Shown: positions 8,843 to 17,105 of the stretch, piece by piece | Position numbering within the stretch: position 1 is the stretch's first letter | Layout of the letters: every line of letters begins with the position of its first letter | NCBI GenBank assembly: GCA_035940575.1 | Contig: DASZER010000010.1 | Location: 65,486-129,485, forward strand | Length of the DNA: 64,000 bases | Source of the DNA: BP-191 sp035940575 | Lineage (GTDB): Bacteria; Actinomycetota; Actinomycetes; BP-191 | Direction: 5' to 3' | Notes under the pieces: generated by a model | Databases searched by the model: none | What the model saw: the letters and a program-made list of their open reading frames with translations, nothing else | What the model was told of the DNA's origin: nothing | Program-made: the position numbers and the translations under genes

Positions 8843-10981
8843 TCAGGCCCGCGCGGGCTCCGCGGCGTCGACGGCCTCGACCGCGAGGTTCGGCAGCCGC
8901 CGGTCGAGCCAGCGGGGCAGCCACCAGTTCCGGTCGCCGAGCAGCTCCATCGTCGCGGGCACGAGCACCATCCGGACGAGCGTGGCGTCCACGAAGATGG
9001 CCGCCGCCATGCCGACGCCGATCATCTTGAGGAACACCACCGGGCTCGGCACGAACGCCAGGAACACCGTGCACATGATCGCCGCGGCCGCCGTGATGAC
9101 GCGGGCCGTGCGCGCGAGCCCGTCGGCCACCGCGAGGCCGTTGTCGCCGGTGCGCTCGTACTCCTCGCGGATGCGCGAGAGCAGGAAGACCTCGTAGTCC
9201 ATCGACAGCCCGAAGAGGATCGCGAACATCATCATCGGGATGAACGACGGCACCGGCGTCGCCTCGGGGATGCCGATGAGGTCGCCGACCGGGCCGCCGT
9301 TGACGCACAGCGCCATCACGCCGAGCGCCGCCCCGATCGACAGCAGGTTCATCACGCCGGCCTTCAACGCCACCAGCACCGAGCGGAACACCACGAGCAG
9401 CAGCAGGAACGACAGCAGCACCACGCTGCCGACGAGCCAGGGCAGGCGTGCGCTGATGCCGCGCGTCGAGTCGACGCCGCCGGGGACGAGCCCGGTCACC
9501 TTGACGTCGAGGCCGGTGCCCGCCGTCACCTTCGGCACGACCTCGTCGCGCAGCCTGTCGACCAGCGCCTCGGTCTCCTCCGACTGCGGCGAGGTCGCGG
9601 GGACGAGGTACAGGACGGCGAGGTCGCCGGTGCCCGCGACCGGCGGTGACACGCTCGCGACGCCGGGGGTGCCGCGCAGCCGCTCGGCGACGCCGGAAGC
9701 CTTCGTCAGGTCGTCGCCCTGGACCGTCAGCAGGAACGGCGCGTTGAAGCCCTTCCCGAAGCCGGTCGTCAGCAGGTCGTAGGCGCGCCTCGTCGTGAAC
9801 GTCGTGGGGTCGTTCGACGCGTCGGGGAACCCGAACCGGATGCCGAGGAACGGCGCCGCCAGCGCGAGCAGGATCACGAGCCCGCCGATCGCCGCGGGCC
9901 ACGGGCGGCGCTGCACGAAACGGCTCCAGCGGTACCAGAACGAGTGGTCGTACTCCTTCGCGCGCCTGCCGAAGAACGGCACGTGGAGGCGTTCGATGTT
10001 GCGGCCCGTGAAGCCGAGGACGGCGGGCAGGAGCGTCACCGACGCGAGCATCACGACGAGGACCGCGAGCACCGCGCTGAACGCCACGCCGGCCGCGAAC
10101 GGCACGCCCATCACGAGGATGCCGAGCATCGAGATGACGACCGTGCAGCCCGCGAACAGCACCGCGCGGCCCGCCGTCGCGAGCGCCGTCACCGTCGACT
10201 CGCGCGGGTCCATGCCGTCGGTCAGGCCCGAGCGGTAGCGGGTCACGATGAACAGCGCGTAGTCCACGCCGACGCCGATGCCGACCATCGCCGCGACGCT
10301 CGGCGCCCAGTCGGGCACGTCCACGACGTTGCGCATCACCGCGCCGAGCGACATCGAGATGCCGATGCCGAACAGCGCCGTCATCAGAGGCAGCCCCGTC
10401 GCCACCAGCGACCCGAACGTCACGAGAAGGATCAGCGCCGCCGCGAGGAAGCCGATGCCCTCGGAGCCGATCTCCGGCGCCTGCGCCAGGCCCGCGACCT
10501 GGCCGCCCGCCTCGATCGTCAGGCCGTCCTCGCCGCTGCCCGCGCGGATCGCGTCGACCAGCGAGCGCGCCTCCTCGGGCGTGAAGTCCTGGCCCTGCTT
10601 CGCGAGCTGGACGTCGGCGTACGCGATCGTGCCGTCGCGCGAGACCTGGTGCGCGCCCATCTCGCTGAACGGGCTCACGACGAAGCGCACGCCGTCGTGC
10701 CGCTCGACCTCGGCGAGGCGGCGCTCGATCCGTTGCCGCTGCGCGGCGACGCCGCCGGGCGCCTGGAACACCGCCTGCACCGTGTCGCCCGCGCGGGCCG
10801 CGAACTTCTCCTCCAGCAGACCCAGCGCCGCCTTCGACTCCGAGCCCGGCGCGAAGTAGTCCTGCTTGAACTGCGCGCCCAGCGTGCTGCCGGCGGCGAT
10901 GCTGCCGACGAGCAGCGCCACCCACAGCGCGACGACCAGACGGCGGCGCTCGTAGCACCAGCCGGCGACCCTGACGAGCAT
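8843..10981 (-). CDS. MMPL-family (RND) transporter
   Basis: A 712-aa membrane protein with the MMPL architecture: TM1 near 17-35, a large extracytoplasmic loop (~40-170), TM2-6, a central cytoplasmic segment, then a second half repeating this pattern (TM7 near 370, loop to ~520, TM8-12). It begins MLVRVAGWCYERRR, typical of actinobacterial members. The family exports lipids, siderophores or drugs across the inner membrane by proton antiport. No TetR regulator or lipid-synthesis gene is adjacent, so the substrate cannot be guessed. It is monocistronic. Confidence 0.9.
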   Translation of the reverse strand: MLVRVAGWCYERRRLVVALWVALLVGSIAAGSTLGAQFKQDYFAPGSESKAALGLLEEKFAARAGDTVQAVFQAPGGVAAQRQRIERRLAEVERHDGVRFVVSPFSEMGAHQVSRDGTIAYADVQLAKQGQDFTPEEARSLVDAIRAGSGEDGLTIEAGGQVAGLAQAPEIGSEGIGFLAAALILLVTFGSLVATGLPLMTALFGIGISMSLGAVMRNVVDVPDWAPSVAAMVGIGVGVDYALFIVTRYRSGLTDGMDPRESTVTALATAGRAVLFAGCTVVISMLGILVMGVPFAAGVAFSAVLAVLVVMLASVTLLPAVLGFTGRNIERLHVPFFGRRAKEYDHSFWYRWSRFVQRRPWPAAIGGLVILLALAAPFLGIRFGFPDASNDPTTFTTRRAYDLLTTGFGKGFNAPFLLTVQGDDLTKASGVAERLRGTPGVASVSPPVAGTGDLAVLYLVPATSPQSEETEALVDRLRDEVVPKVTAGTGLDVKVTGLVPGGVDSTRGISARLPWLVGSVVLLSFLLLLVVFRSVLVALKAGVMNLLSIGAALGVMALCVNGGPVGDLIGIPEATPVPSFIPMMMFAILFGLSMDYEVFLLSRIREEYERTGDNGLAVADGLARTARVITAAAAIMCTVFLAFVPSPVVFLKMIGVGMAAAIFVDATLVRMVLVPATMELLGDRNWWLPRWLDRRLPNLAVEAVDAAEPARA

Positions 10982-11111
10982 CCCGCTCCCCTGACGTCCG
11001 TAGCCCCACCCGTTGTCGTTCGACCCTATGGCGTGGGTGGGGTCGACGCCCGGGGCCGAACGTCACGACTTCCGGGGCGGCCGGAACTCATCGGCCGGGC
11101 GCGGCGCGTGA

Positions 11112-11549
11112 CTACCGCCGCAGCATCTCCAGCGCCTTGGCGATCCGGCGCTCGCGGGTCGCCGCCGCCTTCGCCTCCTCGATCGCGAGGACGTGCTGGC
11201 GCTGGTGGCTGTACGAGAGCCGTTCCCACGCCTGCCTCGCCGCCGGGTCGCCGTCGAGCGCGGCCCGGAGGTCGTCAGGCACCTCGACCTCGCGCGGCGC
11301 GGTGTCGAGCGCCACCTCGACGTCGACCTCGTCGCCGGCCGCCACGCCCGCGGCACTCCGGTGCTCGGCACCGAGCGGCAGCAGGTAGCGCCCGCCCCTC
11401 ACCGCGACGGTGCTCCGGTAGGTGTGGCCGTTGAGCGTCACGGTCACCGGCGGGCGCCTGCCCGCGCCGAGCACCTCGACGACGTCAGGCGGGACCTCGA
11501 AGCCCGTCGCCGTCCTCCCGTGGAGCTCGACCCTCGCGCGGAACCTCAC
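11112..11549 (-). CDS. DUF1905/YdeI-type protein
   Basis: A 145-aa protein. I chose the GTG at 11549 because VRFRARVELHG is the canonical beginning of a DUF1905 domain; an ATG at 11582 would add 11 residues. The N-terminal ~85 residues are the DUF1905 beta-barrel (GRTATGFEVPPDVVE, YRSTVAVRGGRYLLPL). The C-terminal half is the YdeI/OmpD-associated helix pair with the hallmark W-x3-S-YSHQRQHVLAIEEAK. The biochemical role of the family is unknown. The 5' end overlaps the upstream gene's 3' end by 65 bp. Confidence 0.8.
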   Translation of the reverse strand: MRFRARVELHGRTATGFEVPPDVVEVLGAGRRPPVTVTLNGHTYRSTVAVRGGRYLLPLGAEHRSAAGVAAGDEVDVEVALDTAPREVEVPDDLRAALDGDPAARQAWERLSYSHQRQHVLAIEEAKAAATRERRIAKALEMLRR

Positions 11550-11928
11550 GCGCCGCAGTATCGCGGAACCCGTCCACGACACCCTTCGGGAGCCTGGCGC
11601 GGTCGAGGCGCGGGAGGTCGGTGCCGATCCTGAGGTCGAAGTCCCACGCGACGACGCGCCCGTAGCCGAAGCTCACGCGGTCGGCCTCGGGCAGGTCCCG
11701 CGCGAAGTACCCGTGCGCCACGCCGTCGGGCGTGATGCGGACGAAGTCGGACACCGCGTCGCCGACGAGCATGAACGGCCTGGAGTCGCGGTCGACGAAG
11801 TGCCAGCCCGTGAGCGTGAGCCGCCACAGGACGGTCGGGCGTCCGTCGAGGTCGCGTACGACCTCGCGCACGGACGCGCGCACGTCCTCCCGCGGGTCGG
11901 GGAGCCTGATGACGTCGGAGGCTTCCAT
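11485..11928 (-). CDS. Hypothetical protein
   Basis: A 147-aa acidic protein. It contains WRLTLTGWHFVDRDSRPFMLVGDAVSDF and a later WDFDLRIG, suggestive of a beta-rich domain, but I recognise no family. It starts 10 nt downstream of the large hydrolase's stop on the same strand. The last ~20 residues (Arg/Glu-rich) overlap the next gene and may not be functionally constrained. Confidence 0.5.
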   Translation of the reverse strand: MEASDVIRLPDPREDVRASVREVVRDLDGRPTVLWRLTLTGWHFVDRDSRPFMLVGDAVSDFVRITPDGVAHGYFARDLPEADRVSFGYGRVVAWDFDLRIGTDLPRLDRARLPKGVVDGFRDTAAREVPREGRAPREDGDGLRGPA

Positions 11929-11938
11929 GTCCGCCCTC

Positions 11939-14900
11939 TCAGTCGGTGAACTGGATGGAGTCGACCGCGACCTCGCCCGTCGGCTTCTCCGCGAACTCGA
12001 AGCGCACGCTGACGACGTTCGTCAGGTCCACGTCCGGCACGCCGAGGCAGTGGATCGTGTACGCCGAGAGCGGGATGCGGACGGTCGACATCGACGACTT
12101 CGTGAACACGTTGTAGTAGCGGACGTCGGGGTACGGCACCGAGCCGAGCTTGCTGACCCGGATCGCGCGCAGGTTGCCACCGCCGTCGGTGAGCGTGACC
12201 CGCAGGTCCTGCGGCTGCCCGGCCGGGTTCGACGCGCTGTCGACGCGCTGGCCGATGCGGAACGACAGCACCTCGTACGCCGTCACGTCGCGCTGCCCCG
12301 CGGGCACGTCCCACTGGACCGAGTCGGTCGTCCCGTCCCAGCGCAGCATCAGCCCGCCGGTCTCGTGCGGCGAGTGGACGTCGACGTCGGCGAGGTCGTC
12401 CTCGACGGGTGGCACCGGCAGCCCGCTCTCGGTGACGGCGCCGCCGATGGTGCTGGTCTGCCAGCTCGTCGGCGTGTGCGCCCCCTCGAACGAGTCGACG
12501 GTGCGCGGCGACGTGTCCTTGTACTGCACGGGGATCCGCAGCCCGGGACTCGACGCGAACGGCGCGGCCGGCGCCCAGTCTCCGGTGAAGATGCCGCGCC
12601 ACTCGGTCTCACCGCGCAGGTGCTGGCGGAAGAACGCGCTCATGTAGCCCTTGGCGATCTGCTCGTGCGTCGCCGCCGGGATCACCCTCGCGATGTCGTT
12701 CGCGTGCAGGTTGCCGAAGTAGAAGTCGCCGTCGCCCCAGATCGCGTTGAAGCGGTCGTGGCAGGCGCCGTGCACGAACGCCATGCTCTTGGGGACGTCC
12801 CGCACCCGGTCGTACATGCTGAACGCCGTCTCCTCGACGCCCGTGATGTCGCCGTCGAGCGAGCCGTAGATCGCGAGGAACGGCTCGGCCCACGGAGCGA
12901 CGAGGCTCTCGTGCAGGATCCAGTCGCTCGGCGCGAGCGCGATGACGGCGTTGACCGTGTAGCCCCAGCCCTCCTGCTGGTTCAGGCGCGTGCCCGCGAG
13001 CACGGCCTCGCCGCCGCGGCTGTGGCCCATCAGGCCGACGTTGTTCGCGGCGTTGGCGCCGAACTTCGCGTACAGCAGCTCGAGGTGGCGGCACATGACG
13101 CGGGCGCGGCCCGTCGCGTACATGCCGTAGTTGCAGTGGACGCTGGCGCAGATGAACCCGTTGCGGGCCAGGTGCTCGAGCAGGTAGTCGTAGCCGAGGT
13201 AACTGTCGTTCGGGTGCGCGCTGGAGTTGCCGTGGACGACGACCACCACGGGGTACGACGGCTGCGCCGCGCTGATCTGCGACGGCAGCGTCGCGCCCGC
13301 GACGTCGGCGGGGAAGTAGACGCGCGCGTTGAGCGGGATGCCGTTGACCTGCGTGGCGAAGTCGTCGGTGACGTCGATCGTGCCCTCGGTCGCCGACGTG
13401 TACGTGAACTGGCCTGCGAAGGGATACGACGTGTCCGTCGTGGGGTCGGGCACGATGCGGAAGCCCGGGGCGATGTAGCCGTCGATCAGGTCGAGCGGCA
13501 TGTCGTACGAGTCGTCGGGGACGAACGCCATCGGGTCCGCCGTGTTGTTGCCGAAGTCGGCGACGACGTCGTACGTGCCGACCTGCGTGGCGTTCGGCCA
13601 GAGCAGCCTGAGGTTCGCGTTGACGCAGTACGACTGCGTGAGCCAGCGGGGCGTCGCGGCGTTGCCCCCGAGGACGGCGAGGTTCTGCAGGCTGCTGTCC
13701 ATCGACCACTGCGCGGCCGTCTTGTGGGGCACCACGTAGACCGCGACCATCTTCGACGTGTGGTTGGGGTCGAGCGCCGACGGGTCGAGCGCGCCCCACA
13801 CGTCCTCGCCGACCTGGAACACGTCGGAGTACTCCAGGTACGGCGCGCCGGGGAGCACGCGGCCGGCGATCGGCTGCAGGTTCGCGCAGCCGCCGCCGAT
13901 GACCTTGCTCGGCATGAAGTGCTCGCGGATCACGACGCCGGTGACGCGCGACGTCACGATGTCGTCCGCGCGCAGGACGAGGTCGTCGTCGTCCTCGTAG
14001 CCGTACCGCACGTGGCGGACCACGACGTCGTACGCCCCGGGCGGCACGTGGCCCGCCTCGGCGACGACCATGCGCCGCTCGCCGCCGGGCACCCGGGCGA
14101 CCGCCGGGCGGCCCTCGTCCAGGAGGACGGGCGCGAACGGGTCGCCGACGCGCCACGCGTGCTGGCGCGGCACGAGGAACGCCTGCGCCGACTCCCACGC
14201 GTCAGTGCCCTCGACGTGCAGCGCGACCGGTCGCTCGCCGGCGTCGAAGCCGTTGAGGACCCGGTCGTCGTCGTCCACGTGCACCACGAACGGCCGCCGC
14301 TCCCGCGGGACCGTCAACGTCGCCGTGCCGACCTCGTCGCGGCCGTCGGTCAGCCGGAGGCTGATGGTGCGGCCCGCCCAGCGTTCGAGCGCCTCGTCGA
14401 CCCGCACCGGCTCCGTCGTGCGCGGGTCCTCGAGGCCGAGCAGCGGCCACACGACCGACGGCCCGAGGACGCCGGCGGCGTCGGACATCAGCGAGTCGGT
14501 GAACAGCGCCCCGTCGTCGTCGGAGACCTCGACGCGGTGCATCGTCGACGGCCGTACGCCGGTCACGTGCAGCGTGAGCGACTCGCCGACCGCGACGTCG
14601 TCCTTGTCGCGGCCGTCGTCGCCGACGATGCGTACGCGGCGTTCGGGAGCGGTCTCGCCGAGCACGTCGCGCGGAACCTCGACCTCGATCACCGTGTCCG
14701 CGTCGAGCGTCGTCCCGCGGTCCGGCTCGAACAGCACCGTCGTGCGGTCGGCGGCGTACACGCGGACGTAGACGTCGGGGCGCCGCTCGAACAGGTCGCG
14801 GAAGTCGCGCGACTCCGTGACGACCTCGAACTCGCCGCCGGGGCCCGTCACCGCCGAGCCGAGCAGGTCGTCGAAGAGCAGGTCCTTGTCGTACGCCTTC

Positions 14901-14974
14901 ACGAACAGGCCGGCGACGCCGAGCCCGGTCTCCGCCTCCCGTACGACGCCTCGTAGCTGGATCCGGATCACCAC
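11939..14974 (-). CDS. Large multidomain alpha/beta hydrolase
   Basis: About 1011 aa from a GTG at 14974 preceded by GAAGGGGG; an upstream ATG at 15016 would add 14 atypical residues. The N-terminal ~110 residues resemble a transthyretin-like/carboxypeptidase-regulatory fold (GVVREAETGLGVAGLFVKAYD). Several beta domains follow. An alpha/beta hydrolase sits in the centre, with VVVVHGNSSAHPNDS as oxyanion region and GHSRGGEAV as nucleophile elbow. The C-terminal ~180 residues look like a carbohydrate-binding beta-sandwich. No signal peptide is visible. Polyester, ester or lipid substrates are all possible. The gene ends 10 nt before the next start and reads away from the tRNA. Confidence 0.75.
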   Translation of the reverse strand: MVIRIQLRGVVREAETGLGVAGLFVKAYDKDLLFDDLLGSAVTGPGGEFEVVTESRDFRDLFERRPDVYVRVYAADRTTVLFEPDRGTTLDADTVIEVEVPRDVLGETAPERRVRIVGDDGRDKDDVAVGESLTLHVTGVRPSTMHRVEVSDDDGALFTDSLMSDAAGVLGPSVVWPLLGLEDPRTTEPVRVDEALERWAGRTISLRLTDGRDEVGTATLTVPRERRPFVVHVDDDDRVLNGFDAGERPVALHVEGTDAWESAQAFLVPRQHAWRVGDPFAPVLLDEGRPAVARVPGGERRMVVAEAGHVPPGAYDVVVRHVRYGYEDDDDLVLRADDIVTSRVTGVVIREHFMPSKVIGGGCANLQPIAGRVLPGAPYLEYSDVFQVGEDVWGALDPSALDPNHTSKMVAVYVVPHKTAAQWSMDSSLQNLAVLGGNAATPRWLTQSYCVNANLRLLWPNATQVGTYDVVADFGNNTADPMAFVPDDSYDMPLDLIDGYIAPGFRIVPDPTTDTSYPFAGQFTYTSATEGTIDVTDDFATQVNGIPLNARVYFPADVAGATLPSQISAAQPSYPVVVVVHGNSSAHPNDSYLGYDYLLEHLARNGFICASVHCNYGMYATGRARVMCRHLELLYAKFGANAANNVGLMGHSRGGEAVLAGTRLNQQEGWGYTVNAVIALAPSDWILHESLVAPWAEPFLAIYGSLDGDITGVEETAFSMYDRVRDVPKSMAFVHGACHDRFNAIWGDGDFYFGNLHANDIARVIPAATHEQIAKGYMSAFFRQHLRGETEWRGIFTGDWAPAAPFASSPGLRIPVQYKDTSPRTVDSFEGAHTPTSWQTSTIGGAVTESGLPVPPVEDDLADVDVHSPHETGGLMLRWDGTTDSVQWDVPAGQRDVTAYEVLSFRIGQRVDSASNPAGQPQDLRVTLTDGGGNLRAIRVSKLGSVPYPDVRYYNVFTKSSMSTVRIPLSAYTIHCLGVPDVDLTNVVSVRFEFAEKPTGEVAVDSIQFTD

Positions 14975-15027
14975 GTCCCCCTTCTTCTCGCGCACTGCGA
15001 TGGCGGCGCGCTGCACAATGCGGTCCT

Positions 15028-15114
15028 GGAGGGCTCGCCTAGCGGCCGATGGCGGCGGTCTTGAAAACCGCTACAGGTTCACCCCTGTCGAGGGTTCGAA
15101 TCCCTCGCCCTCCG
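15028..15114 (+). tRNA. tRNA-Ser(UGA), 3' half supplied by element 1
   Basis: An 87-nt class II tRNA. The acceptor GGAGGGC pairs with GCCCTCC, and G15114 is the discriminator. The anticodon loop CTTGAAA gives anticodon TGA. The long variable arm is ACAGG/CCTGT and the T arm is GAGGGTTCGAATCCCTC. CCA is not encoded. From the anticodon loop onward the sequence belongs to the integrated element: the host's own 3' half, with a different variable arm and T stem, is at 23084-23140. Confidence 0.95.
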
Positions 15115-15117
15115 CTC

Positions 15118-15133
15118 TGACCTGCGGCTTTGC
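15118..15133 (+). repeat. Element-terminal motif TGACCTGCGGCTTTGC
   Basis: Located 3 nt after the tRNA. Near-identical copies occur inside the palindrome at 16888-16904, inverted at the element's other end (23017-23033), just after the second tRNA (33926-33942) and inverted in the second palindrome (52571-52584). Consensus: TGACCTGCGG(T/C)TT. Confidence 0.7.
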
Positions 15134-15172
15134 TGTTTCGCTCGTCGCTGGTCGGCCTCGGAAGGGGCCCCC

Positions 15173-15192
15173 GCGGTCACATCGCGGTCACC
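15173..15192 (-). repeat. Integrase arm-type repeats, left end of element 1
   Basis: GCGGTCACAT and GCGGTCACC start 11 bp apart and overlap the integrase stop codon. The same pair plus an inverted third copy lies at the other end of the element (22947-22976). Element 2 has the same layout with GCGCTCACAT. Integrase or Xis binding is inferred from position and duplication. Confidence 0.7.
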
Positions 15193-16385
15193 GAGCCCTC
15201 GCGGGTGTGCGGAACCACGTTGGCCATGCGTAACGCGGCCTCCCTCGCGACCGCCGGCAGGACGGCCGTGTAGAGGTTCGCCGTGATCGCCATCGTGGAG
15301 TGCCCGAGCCGGTCGCTGACGACCTTCATCGGTACGTCGGCCGCCAGCGCGAGCGTCGCGCAGGTGTGCCGCAGGTCGTGGAACCGGATCACCGGCACCC
15401 CGGCCCGCCGCGCCGTTGCCCGGAAGCCGATCGTCACCGACGCCGGCTTGAGCATCTGCCCGTCCTCGCGCGTGAACACCAGGCCGGTGTCGTGCCAGCC
15501 CTCGCCCCACGCCAGCCGCTCGCGCAACTGCGCCGCGCGATGCGCCTTGAGGACGTTCACCGTGTCGGGGTCGAGCGCGACCATCCGCTCGCCCGCCTTC
15601 GTCTTCGGCGGGCCGACGTAGAGCTGACCGCCGACCTCGACCACCTGCTGCGCGACCCGCAGGTACCCGGTGTCGAAGCGCACGTCCTCCCACCGTAGAC
15701 CCACCACCTCGCCGCGCCGCAGCCCCGCCATGACGACGAGGAGGTACAGCGCGTAGAGCCGGTCGTCGCGGACGTAGTCGAGGAAGCGACCCGCTTGGTC
15801 GGCATCCCACACCCGCGCCTTGCTCGGCTCCGTCGCCGGCAGCTCGACCGACAGCGCGGGGTTGTACGCGAGCAGCTTCTTCTTCACCGCGGTGTTGAGC
15901 GCGGCGCGGAGCGTGCCGTATATGCGCCGGATCGACGCCGGCGACAGCGGCTTGCCGCTCTTGCCGATCGTCAGGTCGGTGAAGAAGTCCTCGATGTGGT
16001 CCGGGCGACGTTCCAGATCGACAAGACGCAACGACCCGAGCCGCGGGCCGAGGTAGTCGTCGATGTGCCTCCGGTAGATCACCCGCGTGCTCTCCCGCAG
16101 CGCGCGCTTCCGCGAGAGCCACAGGTCGAGGTACTCGCGGACCGTGATGCTGTGCGCGTCCGCCGTGCGACCGCGCAGCTCGCGCATCCGCGCCGCCCGA
16201 GCCGCCTTGGCGTCCTGCTTGGTCTGGAAGCCTCCCTTCTTCTCCTGCACTCGGTTGCCGTTGCTGTCCCGGCCCACGTCGATGACGTAGGTCCACGTAC
16301 CGGCGCACCGGTGCGGCGCGTAGCCACTGCCCGCGGTGGGGCAGCGTCTCGTGTGCCGCTGGTACACGCCCGCCTCGTTCCTCAT
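15177..16385 (-). CDS. int: Tyrosine recombinase (integrase of element 1)
   Basis: A 402-aa phage-type integrase. The N-terminal ~50 residues contain Cys15, His25 and Cys27 (CPTAGSGYAPHRC), possibly metal-binding. A SAM-like core-binding domain spans ~80-180 and the catalytic domain ~190-385. Catalytic residues are Arg223 (AGLRRGEVVGL), His336 and Arg339 (HDLRHTC), His362 (LGHST) and Tyr372 (ANLYTAV). The ATG at 16385 overlaps the stop of the Xis-like gene (ATGA), so they are coupled. It acts on tRNA-Ser(UGA), whose core site lies 117 bp away. It is clearly paralogous to the integrase at 33985. Confidence 0.95.
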   Translation of the reverse strand: MRNEAGVYQRHTRRCPTAGSGYAPHRCAGTWTYVIDVGRDSNGNRVQEKKGGFQTKQDAKAARAARMRELRGRTADAHSITVREYLDLWLSRKRALRESTRVIYRRHIDDYLGPRLGSLRLVDLERRPDHIEDFFTDLTIGKSGKPLSPASIRRIYGTLRAALNTAVKKKLLAYNPALSVELPATEPSKARVWDADQAGRFLDYVRDDRLYALYLLVVMAGLRRGEVVGLRWEDVRFDTGYLRVAQQVVEVGGQLYVGPPKTKAGERMVALDPDTVNVLKAHRAAQLRERLAWGEGWHDTGLVFTREDGQMLKPASVTIGFRATARRAGVPVIRFHDLRHTCATLALAADVPMKVVSDRLGHSTMAITANLYTAVLPAVAREAALRMANVVPHTREGSVTAM

Positions 16386-16660
16386 GACTCGTCCTCTCGG
16401 AGTTCCGAGAGAGCCGCCGGGGCAGTTGGTGACTCCGGCACCATGCCACCGGAGAGAGACACCGGAACAGGGTCGAGGCCGAGAAGCGCCAGCAACGGAG
16501 CGGTCGGTATCCGCAGCCGTCGCCCGAGCCGCAGGACCGGGGTCGGCCAGAGCCCGGCGACGATGAGGTCGTACGCCGCGGAACGGCCGATCCCGAGGAG
16601 CCGGCCGGCGGTGGGGACGTCGAGAACGGGCGGCAGCGACGCCGGGTCGTTGATGGTCAT
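16382..16660 (-). CDS. MerR/Xis-like helix-turn-helix protein (likely directionality factor)
   Basis: A 92-aa protein. Residues ~14-62 form a helix-turn-helix of the excisionase/HTH_17 type (VPTAGRLLGIGRSAAYDLIV, then a wing around PVLRLGRRLRIP). The tail is Pro/Ser-rich. Genes of this type directly before int usually encode excisionase-like factors; lambda Xis and BldC, which share the fold, polymerise head-to-tail on DNA. The gene is preceded by the 11-bp-phased operator at 16720-16780, which I propose as its own binding array (inference). Its paralogue at 35232 has nearly the same domain. Confidence 0.8.
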   Translation of the reverse strand: MTINDPASLPPVLDVPTAGRLLGIGRSAAYDLIVAGLWPTPVLRLGRRLRIPTAPLLALLGLDPVPVSLSGGMVPESPTAPAALSELREDES

Positions 16661-16719
16661 GGCGGCTCTCCTCTCGCGCGTCCCAGGTGCGGGACGTGGG
16701 AGGACGGTTCAGCCGAGAG

Positions 16720-16780
16720 TTCACGAAAGGTTCACGGCGGAGTTACCAGCGCCGTGAGATCTCCGTGAAGTTCTCGTAAC
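16720..16780. promoter_or_regulatory. 11-bp-phased hexamer operator of element 1
   Basis: Six hexamers start exactly 11 bp apart: TTCACG (16720), TTCACG (16731), GTTACC (16742), CGTGAG (16753), CGTGAA (16764), CGTAAC (16775). The second three are the inverse of the first three, giving a palindromic array with one site per helical turn. It lies 60 bp before the Xis-int start. The same array stands at 36418 (eight units) and a variant at 53753. Confidence 0.85.
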
Positions 16781-16873
16781 CGCGGCCGGCTCAGATCGGC
16801 GTCTAGACCCCCGCCTCGGTCCCGGATTGGAGGCGTGGACCGAGGCGCCACCCTTGAAGATCTTTCTCGGAGC

Positions 16874-17018
16874 CCGCTCCACCCCGCTGACCTGCGGTTT
16901 TGCGCTTCGCGCGGGTCGGTCGCGCCATATGTTCGGGGCTGCTTCGCACCCCCGAACATATGGCACTCCCTCGACACGCATATGGAGAAGGGAGGGGCAG
17001 GTCAGCGGGGTGGAGCGG
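16874..17018. repeat. Palindrome A: nested perfect inverted repeats, candidate oriT
   Basis: The outer 22-bp perfect inverted repeat (16874-16895 with 16997-17018) contains GCTCCACCCCGCTGACCTGC. The inner 15-bp perfect repeat (16924-16938 with 16950-16964, CCATATGTTCGGGG) has an 11-nt loop. The inner hairpin is followed by CACTCCCTCGACACGCA. The copy at 52455-52598 has the same parts and the same block, yet different stem sequences that still pair perfectly. This covariation implies selection for the folded form. Function is unknown; a transfer origin is my leading inference. Confidence 0.85.
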
Positions 17019-17105
17019 AGTAGGTCAGCAGCAAGATCAACAACAAGCAGTGGACAGGGTGGAGAGGGAGGAGAGAAGGGTTCGGGGAGGTAGGTCGGGG
17101 TTCGG

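Larger units (their letters stand above)
16661..17105. other. 445-bp intergenic region holding operator and palindrome A
   Basis: No gene is seen. It contains the phased operator (16720-16780), palindrome A (16874-17018) and, on the + strand, an A/G-rich tract (about 17019-17100) with AGCAGCAAGATCAACAACAAG. A similar A/G-rich stretch flanks palindrome B on the corresponding side. Confidence 0.7.

Noticed and set aside
16874..17018. Palindromes A and B as MITEs or transposon ends
   Set aside because: The length (144-145 bp) and end repeats fit, but terminal sequences differ between copies while pairing is kept, no target-site duplication is seen and no transposase is present.
16874..17018. 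Palindrome A as a plain transcription terminator of the WhiB-HTH operon
   Set aside because: Position would fit, but two nested long perfect repeats and a conserved unpaired block exceed what a terminator needs, and copy B lies before an essential transfer gene. A secondary terminator role is not excluded.
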